Source: Spongiimicrobium salis
GTDB taxonomy: Bacteria > Bacteroidota > Bacteroidia > Flavobacteriales > Flavobacteriaceae
DNA length: 64,000 nt
Assembly (NCBI RefSeq): GCF_043678055.1
Contig: NZ_JBHEQA010000001.1
Coordinates: 1,426,001-1,490,000, forward strand
Direction of reading: 5' to 3'
Shown here: piece by piece, positions 57,257-64,000 of the stretch
Layout: each line of letters starts with the position of its first letter
Position numbering within the stretch: position 1 is the first letter of the stretch
Program-made: the position numbers and the translations under genes
Notes under the pieces: model-generated
What the model was told of the DNA's origin: nothing
Databases searched by the model: none
Seen by the model: the letters and a program-made list of their open reading frames with translations, nothing else

Positions 57257-58270
57257 TTACCAGGAAGTAGGATGCTCTACATGTACTAAATTTCTATTGT
57301 ATTTCCCCTTATAGGCAATAGGGGACAGGCCCACATGTTTCTTGAACATCGTCCGGAATGCCTTTTGATCGGAATACCCCACTCCGAACATCACTTCGCT
57401 GACATTTCGCTCCGTAGATTCCAGGATTTTTTTAGCCGCTTCTATTTTTACCCTTTGAATGTATTCCAAAGGCGTGTTTTGCGTGGCTTTTTTAAATCTT
57501 CTCACAAAATTTCTTCGGCTGATGGCATATTTCTGGGCAAGGGCTTCTACTGATATTTTTTTGGAAACGTTCTCTTCAATATAATGTTGGGCTTTTTTTA
57601 TGGCTTCATCCGAATGATCCTTCTGTCCCTGAAAAATAGCAAACTGGCCCTGTTCTTGACGATCCATTTCTATTTCAAAAAACTTGGAAATATAGATAGA
57701 TACTTCCCTGCCACAATACTTTTCTACCAAGTACACCATTAGGTTAAGAAAGGAATACGCTCCTCCACTGGTATAAATCCCATCTTCATCTGTAACGACT
57801 TTATTGGATACCATCCCTACTTTTGGATACGATTTTTTAAAAAGATCCATGGCCGCCCAATGCGTGGCACATTGTTTTCCATTGATCAATCCTGTTTCTG
57901 CCAAAAGAAAAGCACCCAGGCACAAGCTGGCAACCTCCGTATTGTTTTGTTTTCGCTGCTTAATGATCCAGGGGACAAAATCATAATTCTCTTTAATGTC
58001 TTCTGCTAAACTATGAGGCTGCCCTGCAGGGATAATAATAAGGTCGGTTCGTTCTATTTCTTCCAGCGTACTATCGCAATGAATGCTAAACGCCCCATCA
58101 TATAAGGTACTATTTGCTTCAATCCCCACCAAATGCACGTCAAAAAATGGTCCATGGCTCTTTCCCGATTGAAGGAGAAAAGCATTGACCGCATTAAAAA
58201 TTTTATAGGGACCTATAACACTACTTAAGATGGTATTGTTTTTCGGAACCAGTATACTAATATGTTTCAT
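57257..58270 (-). CDS. GlxA-family AraC regulator with DJ-1/PfpI domain
   Basis: This 337-aa regulator starts at the ATG at 58270 (MKHISILVPKNNTILSSVIG). The N-terminal DJ-1/PfpI class I glutamine amidotransferase-like domain (about 1-200) has the cysteine in ASLCLGAFLLAETGLINGK. A C-terminal AraC double HTH (about 235-330) contains VEALAQKYAISRRNFVRRFKKATQ and GYSDQKAFRTMFKKHVGLSP. GlxA-like proteins sense small metabolites in several bacteria; the ligand is unknown. The open frame upstream to 58324 is less likely. It is divergent from the 58404 gene and could control it. Confidence 0.88.
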   Translation of the reverse strand: MKHISILVPKNNTILSSVIGPYKIFNAVNAFLLQSGKSHGPFFDVHLVGIEANSTLYDGAFSIHCDSTLEEIERTDLIIIPAGQPHSLAEDIKENYDFVPWIIKQRKQNNTEVASLCLGAFLLAETGLINGKQCATHWAAMDLFKKSYPKVGMVSNKVVTDEDGIYTSGGAYSFLNLMVYLVEKYCGREVSIYISKFFEIEMDRQEQGQFAIFQGQKDHSDEAIKKAQHYIEENVSKKISVEALAQKYAISRRNFVRRFKKATQNTPLEYIQRVKIEAAKKILESTERNVSEVMFGVGYSDQKAFRTMFKKHVGLSPIAYKGKYNRNLVHVEHPTSW

Positions 58271-58403
58271 AGGAATATAGGTATGGTGAACTATCAAAAA
58301 TAGCGGTTTTTTTGGCACATTCAACCCTTTAGCATGTCTTATTTACCCTGTTTTAAGCCAGTTTTTCTTTTGTAGTTTTGATACGATCAATACCGTTCAA
58401 CTC

Positions 58404-58736
58404 ATGGAAATCGAACAATTTGAGGAGATACGGAGGGGCTTTTGCAAACAACATCTTGAGGTTGATGAAGGGAAAATGATGCATGCTCCGGCCATCGTTT
58501 ACCAAGGCAAAGTATTCGCCTTTTTATCCCGTAAAAATGAGATGGTCTTTAAATTGGGGGAAGCGTATCCTATTGAGAAGTTAGAAGTTGCTGCAACCGT
58601 ATTCAACCCCTTTAAAAACAAAGGTCCTTTGCCGGGATGGTATTCCGTTCCTTTTAATGCGAAAGCCTGCCCATGGGAATTACTGACGGCCATAGCTTTG
58701 GAAAAAATGAAGAAAGATCAAAAAACACGGACATGA
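58404..58736 (+). CDS. Small soluble protein, possibly TfoX-N/YjbR-like
   Basis: This 110-aa cytosolic protein has a core strand AIVYQGKVFAFLSRKNEMVFKLG and a motif FNPFKNKGPLPGWYSVPF followed by a C-terminal helix. The texture (a beta strand for a small-molecule or DNA-mimic fold and a GW-containing loop) resembles the TfoX N-terminal or YjbR/MmcQ families; the match is not strong. It is the first of a run of four plus-strand genes, and its stop overlaps the next start (ATGA). The divergent GlxA-type regulator may control this run. The function is unknown. Confidence 0.6.
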   Translation: MEIEQFEEIRRGFCKQHLEVDEGKMMHAPAIVYQGKVFAFLSRKNEMVFKLGEAYPIEKLEVAATVFNPFKNKGPLPGWYSVPFNAKACPWELLTAIALEKMKKDQKTRT

Positions 58737-59101
58737 GCTTAAAAACCAATCCCAAAGTAGACGCCTTTTTAGAGGAGAAACAACATCCTTTAAGGTCAGA
58801 AATTCAATTGGTACGCCAAATCATCTTGGGAACCGATGATAGGATCGAGGAAACCATAAAATGGAAGAGCCCCACTTTTATGTACAAGGGAAACATTGCC
58901 TCCTTCTTTTTTAACGCCAAAAAATTTGTAAGTCTGATGTTTCACAAAGGAGCCTCCATCAAAGACCCCTATGGACTCTTGGAAGGAGATGGAAAAGAGG
59001 CGAGGGTAGCTAGATTTTATACTATTGACGATATTCAGGAGAAGAAAGAAGCCCTGGAGCAACTTATTTTGGAATGGATCAAACTAAAAGATAAAACCTA
59101 A
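58733..59101 (+). CDS. DUF1801-domain protein
   Basis: This 122-aa cytosolic protein from the ATG at 58733 (MSLKTNPKVDAFLEEKQHPL) matches the DUF1801 (YdhG-like) pattern: EIQLVRQIILGTDDRIEETIKWKSPTFMYKGNIASFF, then FVSLMFHKGASIKD, and a C-terminal helix KKEALEQLILEWI. The family has no known reaction. It overlaps the preceding gene by 4 bases (ATGA) and is followed by the DUF2461 gene after 9 bases, so the three are probably translated together. Confidence 0.8.
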   Translation: MSLKTNPKVDAFLEEKQHPLRSEIQLVRQIILGTDDRIEETIKWKSPTFMYKGNIASFFFNAKKFVSLMFHKGASIKDPYGLLEGDGKEARVARFYTIDDIQEKKEALEQLILEWIKLKDKT

Positions 59102-59110
59102 GCTTGTAAC

Positions 59111-59770
59111 ATGATCTCAAAAACGTACACCTCTTTTTTTACGGAGCTTAAAGCGCATAATACCAAAGCATGGTTCCATGCCAATAAAAAGCGCTATGAG
59201 GATGATGTCAAAGCGCCTTTTCTCGCTTTACTCGATGAGATCTTACCTATTCTGACCGAATGGGATTCCCGAATTTTCCATGACCCTAAAAAAGCCCTTT
59301 TTAGGATCCATAGGGACGTTCGATTTTCCAAAGATAAATCGCCTTATCATCTGATCTTAAAAGCAGGCTTTTCCCCTCATGGAAAAAAGTCGAGTTTGCC
59401 GGGTTATTATTTGGGCATTGATGCGGAGAGTATTCATGTAGGCGGGGGATTATTTATGTTGCCTACAGCTGAATTGAAACGGGTAAGGGAATATATTGCA
59501 CAGCATACTTCCTCCTTTTTAAGTATTGTGCAGCATCCGGATTTTATACAAAGTTTTGGAGCCTTAAGTGGAGAAAAATCAAAACGTTTGGATAAAACAT
59601 TAAGAGAAGCCGCACAGGAGACAGCGCTTATGTATAACAAACAATTTTACGCGATGGCAGAATTCCCTTTGGCTCCATTTTACAACACAGAAGAGCTATT
59701 GACGGAAATCATGACCCATTTCCAAAATATAAAACCTTTAAATGCATATTTAAATCGCATTTTTGAATAA
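59111..59770 (+). CDS. DUF2461-domain protein (TIGR02453)
   Basis: This 219-aa cytosolic protein fits the DUF2461 family: FFTELKAHNTKAWFHANKKRYEDDVKAPFLALL at the N-terminus, FRIHRDVRFSKDKSPYHLILKAGFS in the middle, GYYLGIDAESIHVGGGLFML, and ALMYNKQFYAMAEFPLAPFY at the C-terminus. Members occur widely, with no established function. It follows the DUF1801 gene by 9 bases. No membrane or export signal is present. The gene is typical in size. Confidence 0.85.
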   Translation: MISKTYTSFFTELKAHNTKAWFHANKKRYEDDVKAPFLALLDEILPILTEWDSRIFHDPKKALFRIHRDVRFSKDKSPYHLILKAGFSPHGKKSSLPGYYLGIDAESIHVGGGLFMLPTAELKRVREYIAQHTSSFLSIVQHPDFIQSFGALSGEKSKRLDKTLREAAQETALMYNKQFYAMAEFPLAPFYNTEELLTEIMTHFQNIKPLNAYLNRIFE

Positions 59771-59814
59771 AATCATCGATCTTTAAAGTAGTATTAATCA
59801 TAAAACAATCAGTT

Positions 59815-60186
59815 ATGACAACACAAGAAGTCGCCGATAAGTTAGTCGGCTATTGCAGACAAGGACAATTTGAAGAAGCTATGAATGCCCTGTATTCGGA
59901 TAGTATTGTAAGTGTAGAACCCGATGGCGCCCCAATGAAAGAGGTAAAAGGGATTGAAGGGGTGCGCCAAAAGGCGGCCCACTTTAACAGTATGGTAGAA
60001 GAAGTACATGGAATGGAAATCTCTGAACCCTTGGTTGCTGATAAGTTTTTTAGCTGTTCCATGAAAATGGACGTTACCTTTAAAGGAGCTCCAAGGGCTT
60101 CTATGAACGAACTTTGCCTCTATCAAGTTGAAGATGGGAAAATTGTTCGTGAAGAATTTTTCTTTACTCCCATGCCTCAGGGATAA
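59815..60186 (+). CDS. SnoaL-like (NTF2-fold) protein
   Basis: This 123-aa cytosolic protein has the NTF2-like cone fold pattern: VADKLVGYCRQGQFEEAMNALYSDSIVSVEPDG, a middle EGVRQKAAHFNSMVEE helix, and a beta sheet with KMDVTFKGAPRASMNELCLYQVEDGKIVREEFFF at the C-terminus. Such proteins are ketosteroid-isomerase-like enzymes or ligand-binding folds; catalytic residues are not clear. It is the last gene of the plus-strand run (44 bases after the DUF2461 gene), ahead of a convergent hairpin. Confidence 0.85.
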   Translation: MTTQEVADKLVGYCRQGQFEEAMNALYSDSIVSVEPDGAPMKEVKGIEGVRQKAAHFNSMVEEVHGMEISEPLVADKFFSCSMKMDVTFKGAPRASMNELCLYQVEDGKIVREEFFFTPMPQG

Positions 60187-60204
60187 TCAAGGGTCAATAT
60201 CGAA

Positions 60205-60240
60205 ATATGGAGTAGTGCATGTTACGGCGCTACTCCATAT
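60205..60240. terminator. Hairpin between convergent genes
   Basis: A perfect 11-bp stem ATATGGAGTAG / CTACTCCATAT with a 14-base loop lies between the SnoaL-like gene and the ABC transporter gene. No strong T tract follows, but placement between two stops suggests it ends both transcripts. Confidence 0.5.
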
Positions 60241-60258
60241 CTTGATTTAAATAGGAGC

Positions 60259-60966
60259 TCACTCCTTGGAGTTATCTCCAAAAAAGGCTTCTAATTCTTT
60301 TAAAGTGCGCTCTGAAGTCTGTATGTCCTTTACGATTTCTCCCTTGTTCAATACCACAATGCGCTCACAAACTTCCGTAACGTGGCTCAGGTCATGACTA
60401 GAGACCAAGACTGTAATATCCTTATTTTCGGCTAAATTTTTAATAATACCCTTTAATCGTATTTGGGTCGTAGGATCCAAATTCGCAAAGGGTTCATCCA
60501 AGATAATAACTTCGGGATTACCGATAAAGGAAGCTACAATACCCGCTTTTTTCTGATTTCCCTTGGAAAGGTCACGCAAGTATTTTTTCTGCCCTAATAT
60601 TTCCCCATGGAAAAAATCCTCAAAACTTCCTACCAATGCATCTACATCGGCTTTGTTTTGTCCGCGCAATTCTCCAATAAAATAGAAATACTCCTCAGGG
60701 GTTAAATATCCGATCAAAAAGGTTTCATCAATAAAGGCAGAAGTAAAAGGTTTCCAGGCTTCGCTGGTATTTACTTGTACATTATTGTTTATAATGTGTC
60801 CAGAAGTTGGGGAAATTAAGTCCAGCAACAAACTAAAGAAAGTTGTTTTCCCTGCCCCATTGTTCCCCACCAATCCAAAGCATTCTCCTTTGGGAATTTC
60901 TAAATGATCGATATGCAGTACGGTTGCTGCACCATATGTTTTTACAAGATTTTGTGTTTGTATCAT
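60259..60966 (-). CDS. ABC transporter ATP-binding protein
   Basis: This 235-aa ATPase subunit has Walker A GNNGAGKT (34-41), a Q loop, a signature LSKGNQKKAGI (a variant of LSGGQ), Walker B VIILDEPFANLDP, and the switch His in VLVSSHDLSHV. The order matches the export-type or lipid ABC ATPases (CcmA/YbhF-like). It follows the DUF5687 permease by 20 bases on the same strand, giving a two-component exporter. The substrate is unknown. Confidence 0.92.
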   Translation of the reverse strand: MIQTQNLVKTYGAATVLHIDHLEIPKGECFGLVGNNGAGKTTFFSLLLDLISPTSGHIINNNVQVNTSEAWKPFTSAFIDETFLIGYLTPEEYFYFIGELRGQNKADVDALVGSFEDFFHGEILGQKKYLRDLSKGNQKKAGIVASFIGNPEVIILDEPFANLDPTTQIRLKGIIKNLAENKDITVLVSSHDLSHVTEVCERIVVLNKGEIVKDIQTSERTLKELEAFFGDNSKE

Positions 60967-60986
60967 GCTTGTTCTATTACTATCGT

Positions 60987-62459
60987 TTATGAAGTTTGTT
61001 TATATGCTGCTAGCGTTTTGTACTTCTCTTTTTTATAAATACGTTCTATTTCCCTAAAAGCCCATCCCTTAAATGCAAATCCAATAATGCCGGCAAGACC
61101 TACAAAAACAAAGCCAATGACCGGATTGAAAACGAAGGCTCCTAAGAGGTAAAACAGCGAGGGAAACAATAATTTGGGTATGGTCAACAACATTGTCTTG
61201 ATATTAAAGGATTGTTTGTCTCCAAAAGCTTTTTTATTAGAGGTAAGATCTATAGGAGTCTTTATATAGGCGCCACCCCATAGCACGAGGTAAGAATTCA
61301 CCCCCATATTGTATATGGCTCCAGTAATTACGGCCAAATACGCTTCAATCCCAAAGAAAAGATAAAAGGACCCGATCATGGCACTGATCAAAGTGGCGAT
61401 GACCACCAAATACCATTTGGAGTTTAAATATTCCTTGTACTGAATGTTCTGACTCATCATTAAAGGGTAGTAGGAGCTGTCCCAGCTCGGTACAAATTGC
61501 CCAAAGGTGAACAAAAATCCTCCTGAAACGAATATTCCCGCAAAAATTTTCATACCTGGATTATCATAGGCCTCTATACTTCCCGTAAAAAATAATAAGC
61601 CATAAAACAGAAAGAGTATACTGGTAATTACAGTGGTTTTGGAACGTTTATTTCTTCGTATTAATTTAATGTCATTCTTTAAAAAGATCCCCAAGCTTCC
61701 AAATCTATTCAGCCAAGTATAATCTTCCGTTCTGGCTACGGTCTGCTTGGCGGCCAGCCCGGCATCGAGAAACATATGCCGTTTAAAATAGGAAAAGGCA
61801 GAAATATAGAGTAGCACCAGTAGCACCCATGGAAGTATGGCCAACCAGGGCAATTGATAGAGTCCTTGAAAAAATACTATGGTGTAGGTAGTAATATCGA
61901 AAACTTCAAAGTAGTGGCAAGCTCCAAGAATAGCAAAAATAATCCCTACAGGATATAAAATACTATCCTTGTTATTTAGCAAAACGTTTAAAAAATTGCT
62001 ACAATAAAACAAGGTCATCATACCCAAGTGCCATCCTATTACGCCTACCGTATCATATCCCTCTATGAGCAGGACAATAGAGAAAGGAACGAAGAAAAAA
62101 GCATGGGACCAATTGAAAAAGGAAACTACCGTCTTTCCCAAGGAAAAGTGCACTACCTGATTTTTTTTAATGGGCAAATACAAGAGCGGCTTAATATTGG
62201 TAATGGGCATTTTTTGAATGGCATAGCGGAACATTAGATCAAAGACCACATAATAGATCATAAATTTGTTGATCAATTCAAAAGGATCTCCCATATCCAG
62301 TTCTTTTACAAGATAAAAAGCTCCCATACCAAGGGAAAGAAAGGAAACCGCAATCCATAATCCTCCAAAAACCATAAAGATTTTCAAGGCAAGATTAGTG
62401 GTAAAAGAAGCTGACCTAAAAAAAGATTTCCATTGTAAATTAAGGAAGTGTTTAAGCAT
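60987..62459 (-). CDS. DUF5687-family ABC exporter permease
   Basis: This 490-aa integral membrane protein has about twelve hydrophobic segments. It opens MLKHFLNLQWKSFFRSASFTTNLALKIFM, the conserved start of DUF5687, and contains VPSWDSSYYPLMMSQNIQYKEYLNSKWYLV, typical of this Bacteroidota group. With the adjacent ATPase (20 bases downstream) it makes a two-gene ABC system of unknown substrate. The unusual length (a double-size permease) is normal for DUF5687. Confidence 0.85.
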   Translation of the reverse strand: MLKHFLNLQWKSFFRSASFTTNLALKIFMVFGGLWIAVSFLSLGMGAFYLVKELDMGDPFELINKFMIYYVVFDLMFRYAIQKMPITNIKPLLYLPIKKNQVVHFSLGKTVVSFFNWSHAFFFVPFSIVLLIEGYDTVGVIGWHLGMMTLFYCSNFLNVLLNNKDSILYPVGIIFAILGACHYFEVFDITTYTIVFFQGLYQLPWLAILPWVLLVLLYISAFSYFKRHMFLDAGLAAKQTVARTEDYTWLNRFGSLGIFLKNDIKLIRRNKRSKTTVITSILFLFYGLLFFTGSIEAYDNPGMKIFAGIFVSGGFLFTFGQFVPSWDSSYYPLMMSQNIQYKEYLNSKWYLVVIATLISAMIGSFYLFFGIEAYLAVITGAIYNMGVNSYLVLWGGAYIKTPIDLTSNKKAFGDKQSFNIKTMLLTIPKLLFPSLFYLLGAFVFNPVIGFVFVGLAGIIGFAFKGWAFREIERIYKKEKYKTLAAYKQTS

Positions 62460-62518
62460 AAGGTTGGTGTATTAAAGTGCCCTATTAGTGTTTTTGAAAG
62501 CACTTTTGTTACATAAAT

Positions 62519-63199
62519 TTAACGGATTCTGTATTCCGGATACGTTTTTCGCAGTAGTTCTTCCGCATTTCTAGGGATGAGCGTAGTTGTGATATAAGCC
62601 AAAAGAAGATATAATACGGCACCTATGGAAAATGCCCATTGAAAAAAGAGGCTTTCCATAGTTTGAGGGGAAGCAAAATTTAAAAGTTGTATGGGCACTA
62701 GCAAAACGTTGAGAAGTCCAATTTGATTAAAAATCAGTTCTTCCAACAGCCATTTCTTGGATTTTGATATCTGCTTTTTTCTAAAAAGCCATGTCTTGAT
62801 CATTAGAAATACAAAAACCGCCCAAGCCGTGGTCAATATAAAATAATACCGAAGTTGTGCTCCTATACTTTGTAGTACGGTAAAATATATCAATACAAAT
62901 GCCACGGTCATTAAAAATCTGGGCCACTTAAAATAGGTTTTAAAGAAACCCCAAATAATGTTCCGATAGCGCTTGTTCATAGCAGCTCTATGTTTTTGAA
63001 CCACATCATGAAATCCAAAAACGCCAAATTTCTTGAATTCCAACCGCAAGGCCATCTCAAAATCCATTTCTGGATGTTCCTGTTGCATCGATTCGATCCC
63101 ATTGGCCAAATGATCTACCAGCTCTGTCTGCAGATCGTAGTGCGCTACGAAGTGCTTTGAAGTAAATGCGTATAGGCGGGCAATTTGTTCTTTGGTCAA
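62519..63199 (-). CDS. Four-helix membrane protein with soluble N-terminal domain
   Basis: This 226-aa protein has a helical cytoplasmic domain (about 1-90, LVDHLANGIESMQQEHPEMDFEMALRLEFKKFGVFGF) and four hydrophobic helices (about 95-115, 120-140, 152-172, 185-207) ending in a basic tail. The N-terminal part resembles the regulatory domains seen next to PadR-type regulators (HAAS-like, with DLxxELxDHL), but I cannot confirm it. It lies 60 bases upstream of the DUF5687 permease on the same strand and may be an accessory protein. Confidence 0.65.
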   Translation of the reverse strand: MTKEQIARLYAFTSKHFVAHYDLQTELVDHLANGIESMQQEHPEMDFEMALRLEFKKFGVFGFHDVVQKHRAAMNKRYRNIIWGFFKTYFKWPRFLMTVAFVLIYFTVLQSIGAQLRYYFILTTAWAVFVFLMIKTWLFRKKQISKSKKWLLEELIFNQIGLLNVLLVPIQLLNFASPQTMESLFFQWAFSIGAVLYLLLAYITTTLIPRNAEELLRKTYPEYRIR

Positions 63200-63311
63200 A
63201 TTAAGAGAGGATTAGGGTTTTACAGAATTATTGATTGGGGCAAGGACACGTATATTGGAAGATTTCATGAACCGCTATCGAAGGCCTATTTTTACATTTT
63301 GAGGAAAACGC

Positions 63312-63734
63312 CTAGTCCACCACAATGAGGCTTTTGTATTTGGTGGCCAGCTGTTGCATTTCAATACCCCAATTTTGTCCAAGGCCCATGCCTTTTTGTG
63401 TGAGCATCAATTGTTTTTCCGCCATTTTTTTCCCCAGGGCTGAATTGTAAAAGCTTATGAGCTCCTGTATTTCAGCATGGGAGAACTCCTCCATATATAA
63501 ACCGGCTATTTTATCATAGAGTTCATCCGTTGTTTTTAGCGCCGCCTTTCGGTAAGCTTCAAGATTCACCTCTGGTATTTCCGTTTCCAATTGGGCAATG
63601 ACCCCGTCAAAAGCGGTCTCCGTACCAGTCAGTTTTATAAATTTAATGGTATCTTCCTTGAATTGGTCATTTTCTTGGGCACTTATACCCAAGGTGAAAA
63701 CAAAGAGCAGAAATGTTATAATTTGCTTTTTCAT
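63312..63734 (-). CDS. Secreted DUF2059-type protein
   Basis: This 140-aa exported protein (signal MKKQIITFLLFVFTLGISAQ) has the DUF2059 helical pattern: TAFDGVIAQLETEIPEVNLEAYRKAALKTTDELYDKIAGLYMEEFSHAEIQELISFYNSALGKKMAEKQLMLT. The family is periplasmic with unknown function. It is preceded on the minus strand by the partial membrane protein at 63763 (28-base gap) and followed by the HAAS-like gene after 112 bases. Confidence 0.8.
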   Translation of the reverse strand: MKKQIITFLLFVFTLGISAQENDQFKEDTIKFIKLTGTETAFDGVIAQLETEIPEVNLEAYRKAALKTTDELYDKIAGLYMEEFSHAEIQELISFYNSALGKKMAEKQLMLTQKGMGLGQNWGIEMQQLATKYKSLIVVD

Positions 63735-63762
63735 AATGTTTTTTAATCTGATGAATAAATTT

Positions 63763-64000
63763 TTAAATGGTCTTGTAATGGGATTTAAAGTGTTTATAAT
63801 ACTGATGTGTTGTTATCAGAAAAGCGGCAAAAAGTCCTACAAAGGCAGCTACAACGGCATATTTGACATTGGTATTGCTTAAAATTTCAAGGACTTGTAC
63901 TCTTGGATTGATAAAAAGGAGAACGCCCCAAAACAAGGGAATTTTTAAAAGCACGATTTTTTCTAGTGCCGCATAACGTTGGGTTCTTCCCCCATAATAA
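63763..64000 (-). CDS. Membrane protein, 5' end beyond the window
   Basis: The frame is open from the stop at 63763 up to the last base of the window (no in-frame ATG; a GTG lies at 63954), so the gene starts upstream of this window. The visible 78 residues begin YYGGRTQRYAALEKIV and carry two hydrophobic helices (LLKIPLFWGVLLFINP and YAVVAAFVGLFAAFLI), ending in a histidine-rich basic tail (TTHQYYKHFKSHYKTI). No family is recognised. It precedes the DUF2059 gene by 28 bases. Confidence 0.5.
   Translation of the reverse strand, partial: YYGGRTQRYAALEKIVLLKIPLFWGVLLFINPRVQVLEILSNTNVKYAVVAAFVGLFAAFLITTHQYYKHFKSHYKTI

Noticed and set aside
1..64000. tRNA, rRNA, CRISPR arrays, insertion sequences and prophage genes
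   Set aside because: No TpsiC-type GGTTCGANTCC arms, no rRNA-like stretches, no regularly spaced repeats with spacers and no transposase or structural phage proteins were recognised in any frame.

Overview
The window is a contiguous piece of chromosome from a marine-type member of the Bacteroidota, almost certainly family Flavobacteriaceae. The pointers are gliding/type IX secretion genes (gldH, sprE/porW), the Bacteroidota promoter form (TTTG ... TAnnTTTG) in front of several genes, no Shine-Dalgarno dependence, an ATP synthase cluster without atpD/atpC, a SdhC-A-B operon of the Bacteroidota type, many SPII lipoproteins, a DUF5687 exporter and a lone sulfatase. I see no rRNA, tRNA, CRISPR array, insertion sequence or prophage. 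About 74 genes are supported; coding density is high, and the only gap above 300 bases next to well-supported genes is the one upstream of recA (24765-25089).

Layout. 1-5.4 kb: a GAF-AraC regulator, then six exported proteins: two tandem collagen-like (Gly-X-Y) lipoproteins, a six-repeat Kelch-like lipoprotein, two related lipoproteins and a SIMPL-domain protein. 5.6-9.2 kb: succinate dehydrogenase with a clear promoter and terminator. 9.2-13.7 kb: M28 peptidase, an orphan Vsr-like nuclease, a S24-fold repressor with a lost catalytic serine, a tiny HTH protein, a PLP aminotransferase and a one-cysteine thioredoxin. 13.8-17.3 kb: a LytS/LytTR two-component pair, a serine hydrolase and a GNAT. 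17.4-23.5 kb (minus): ricT-gldH-pbp1A followed by the two CoA-transferase subunits with a zinc-ribbon membrane protein between them. 23.7-33.9 kb: trhO, recA, a lipoprotein/sigma/trans-envelope protein module, plsC, trpS, an FKBP, dprA and a HU-SPOR protein. 33.9-40.9 kb: thioesterase and a cell-envelope operon (flippase, dut, nucleotidyltransferase, TPR, DUF4292, EnvC). 40.9-47.5 kb: two more ECF sigma modules around a sulfatase. 47.6-53.7 kb: the F1Fo ATP synthase operon (atpZ-DUF6168-like-B-E-F-H-A-[four-helix bundle gene]-G). 53.9-57.1 kb: small membrane protein, bactofilin, SprE/PorW. 57.2-64 kb: GlxA-type regulator, four small soluble proteins, an ABC exporter and small membrane proteins.

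Themes. Three ECF sigma modules lie within 21 kb, each followed by a membrane protein that is a candidate regulator. Envelope work (peptidoglycan synthesis, EnvC-type amidase activation, gliding, lipoproteins) and respiration (sdh, atp) dominate.

The most unusual feature is a free-standing four-helix-bundle (23S rRNA intervening-sequence protein family) gene inside the ATP synthase operon. It is bounded by inverted 10-base repeats and a 14-base tandem repeat, which makes it look like an inserted cassette. A hairpin plus direct-repeat block between sdhA and sdhB may be a related, empty element. Assignments rest on reading motifs by eye; no database search was run.
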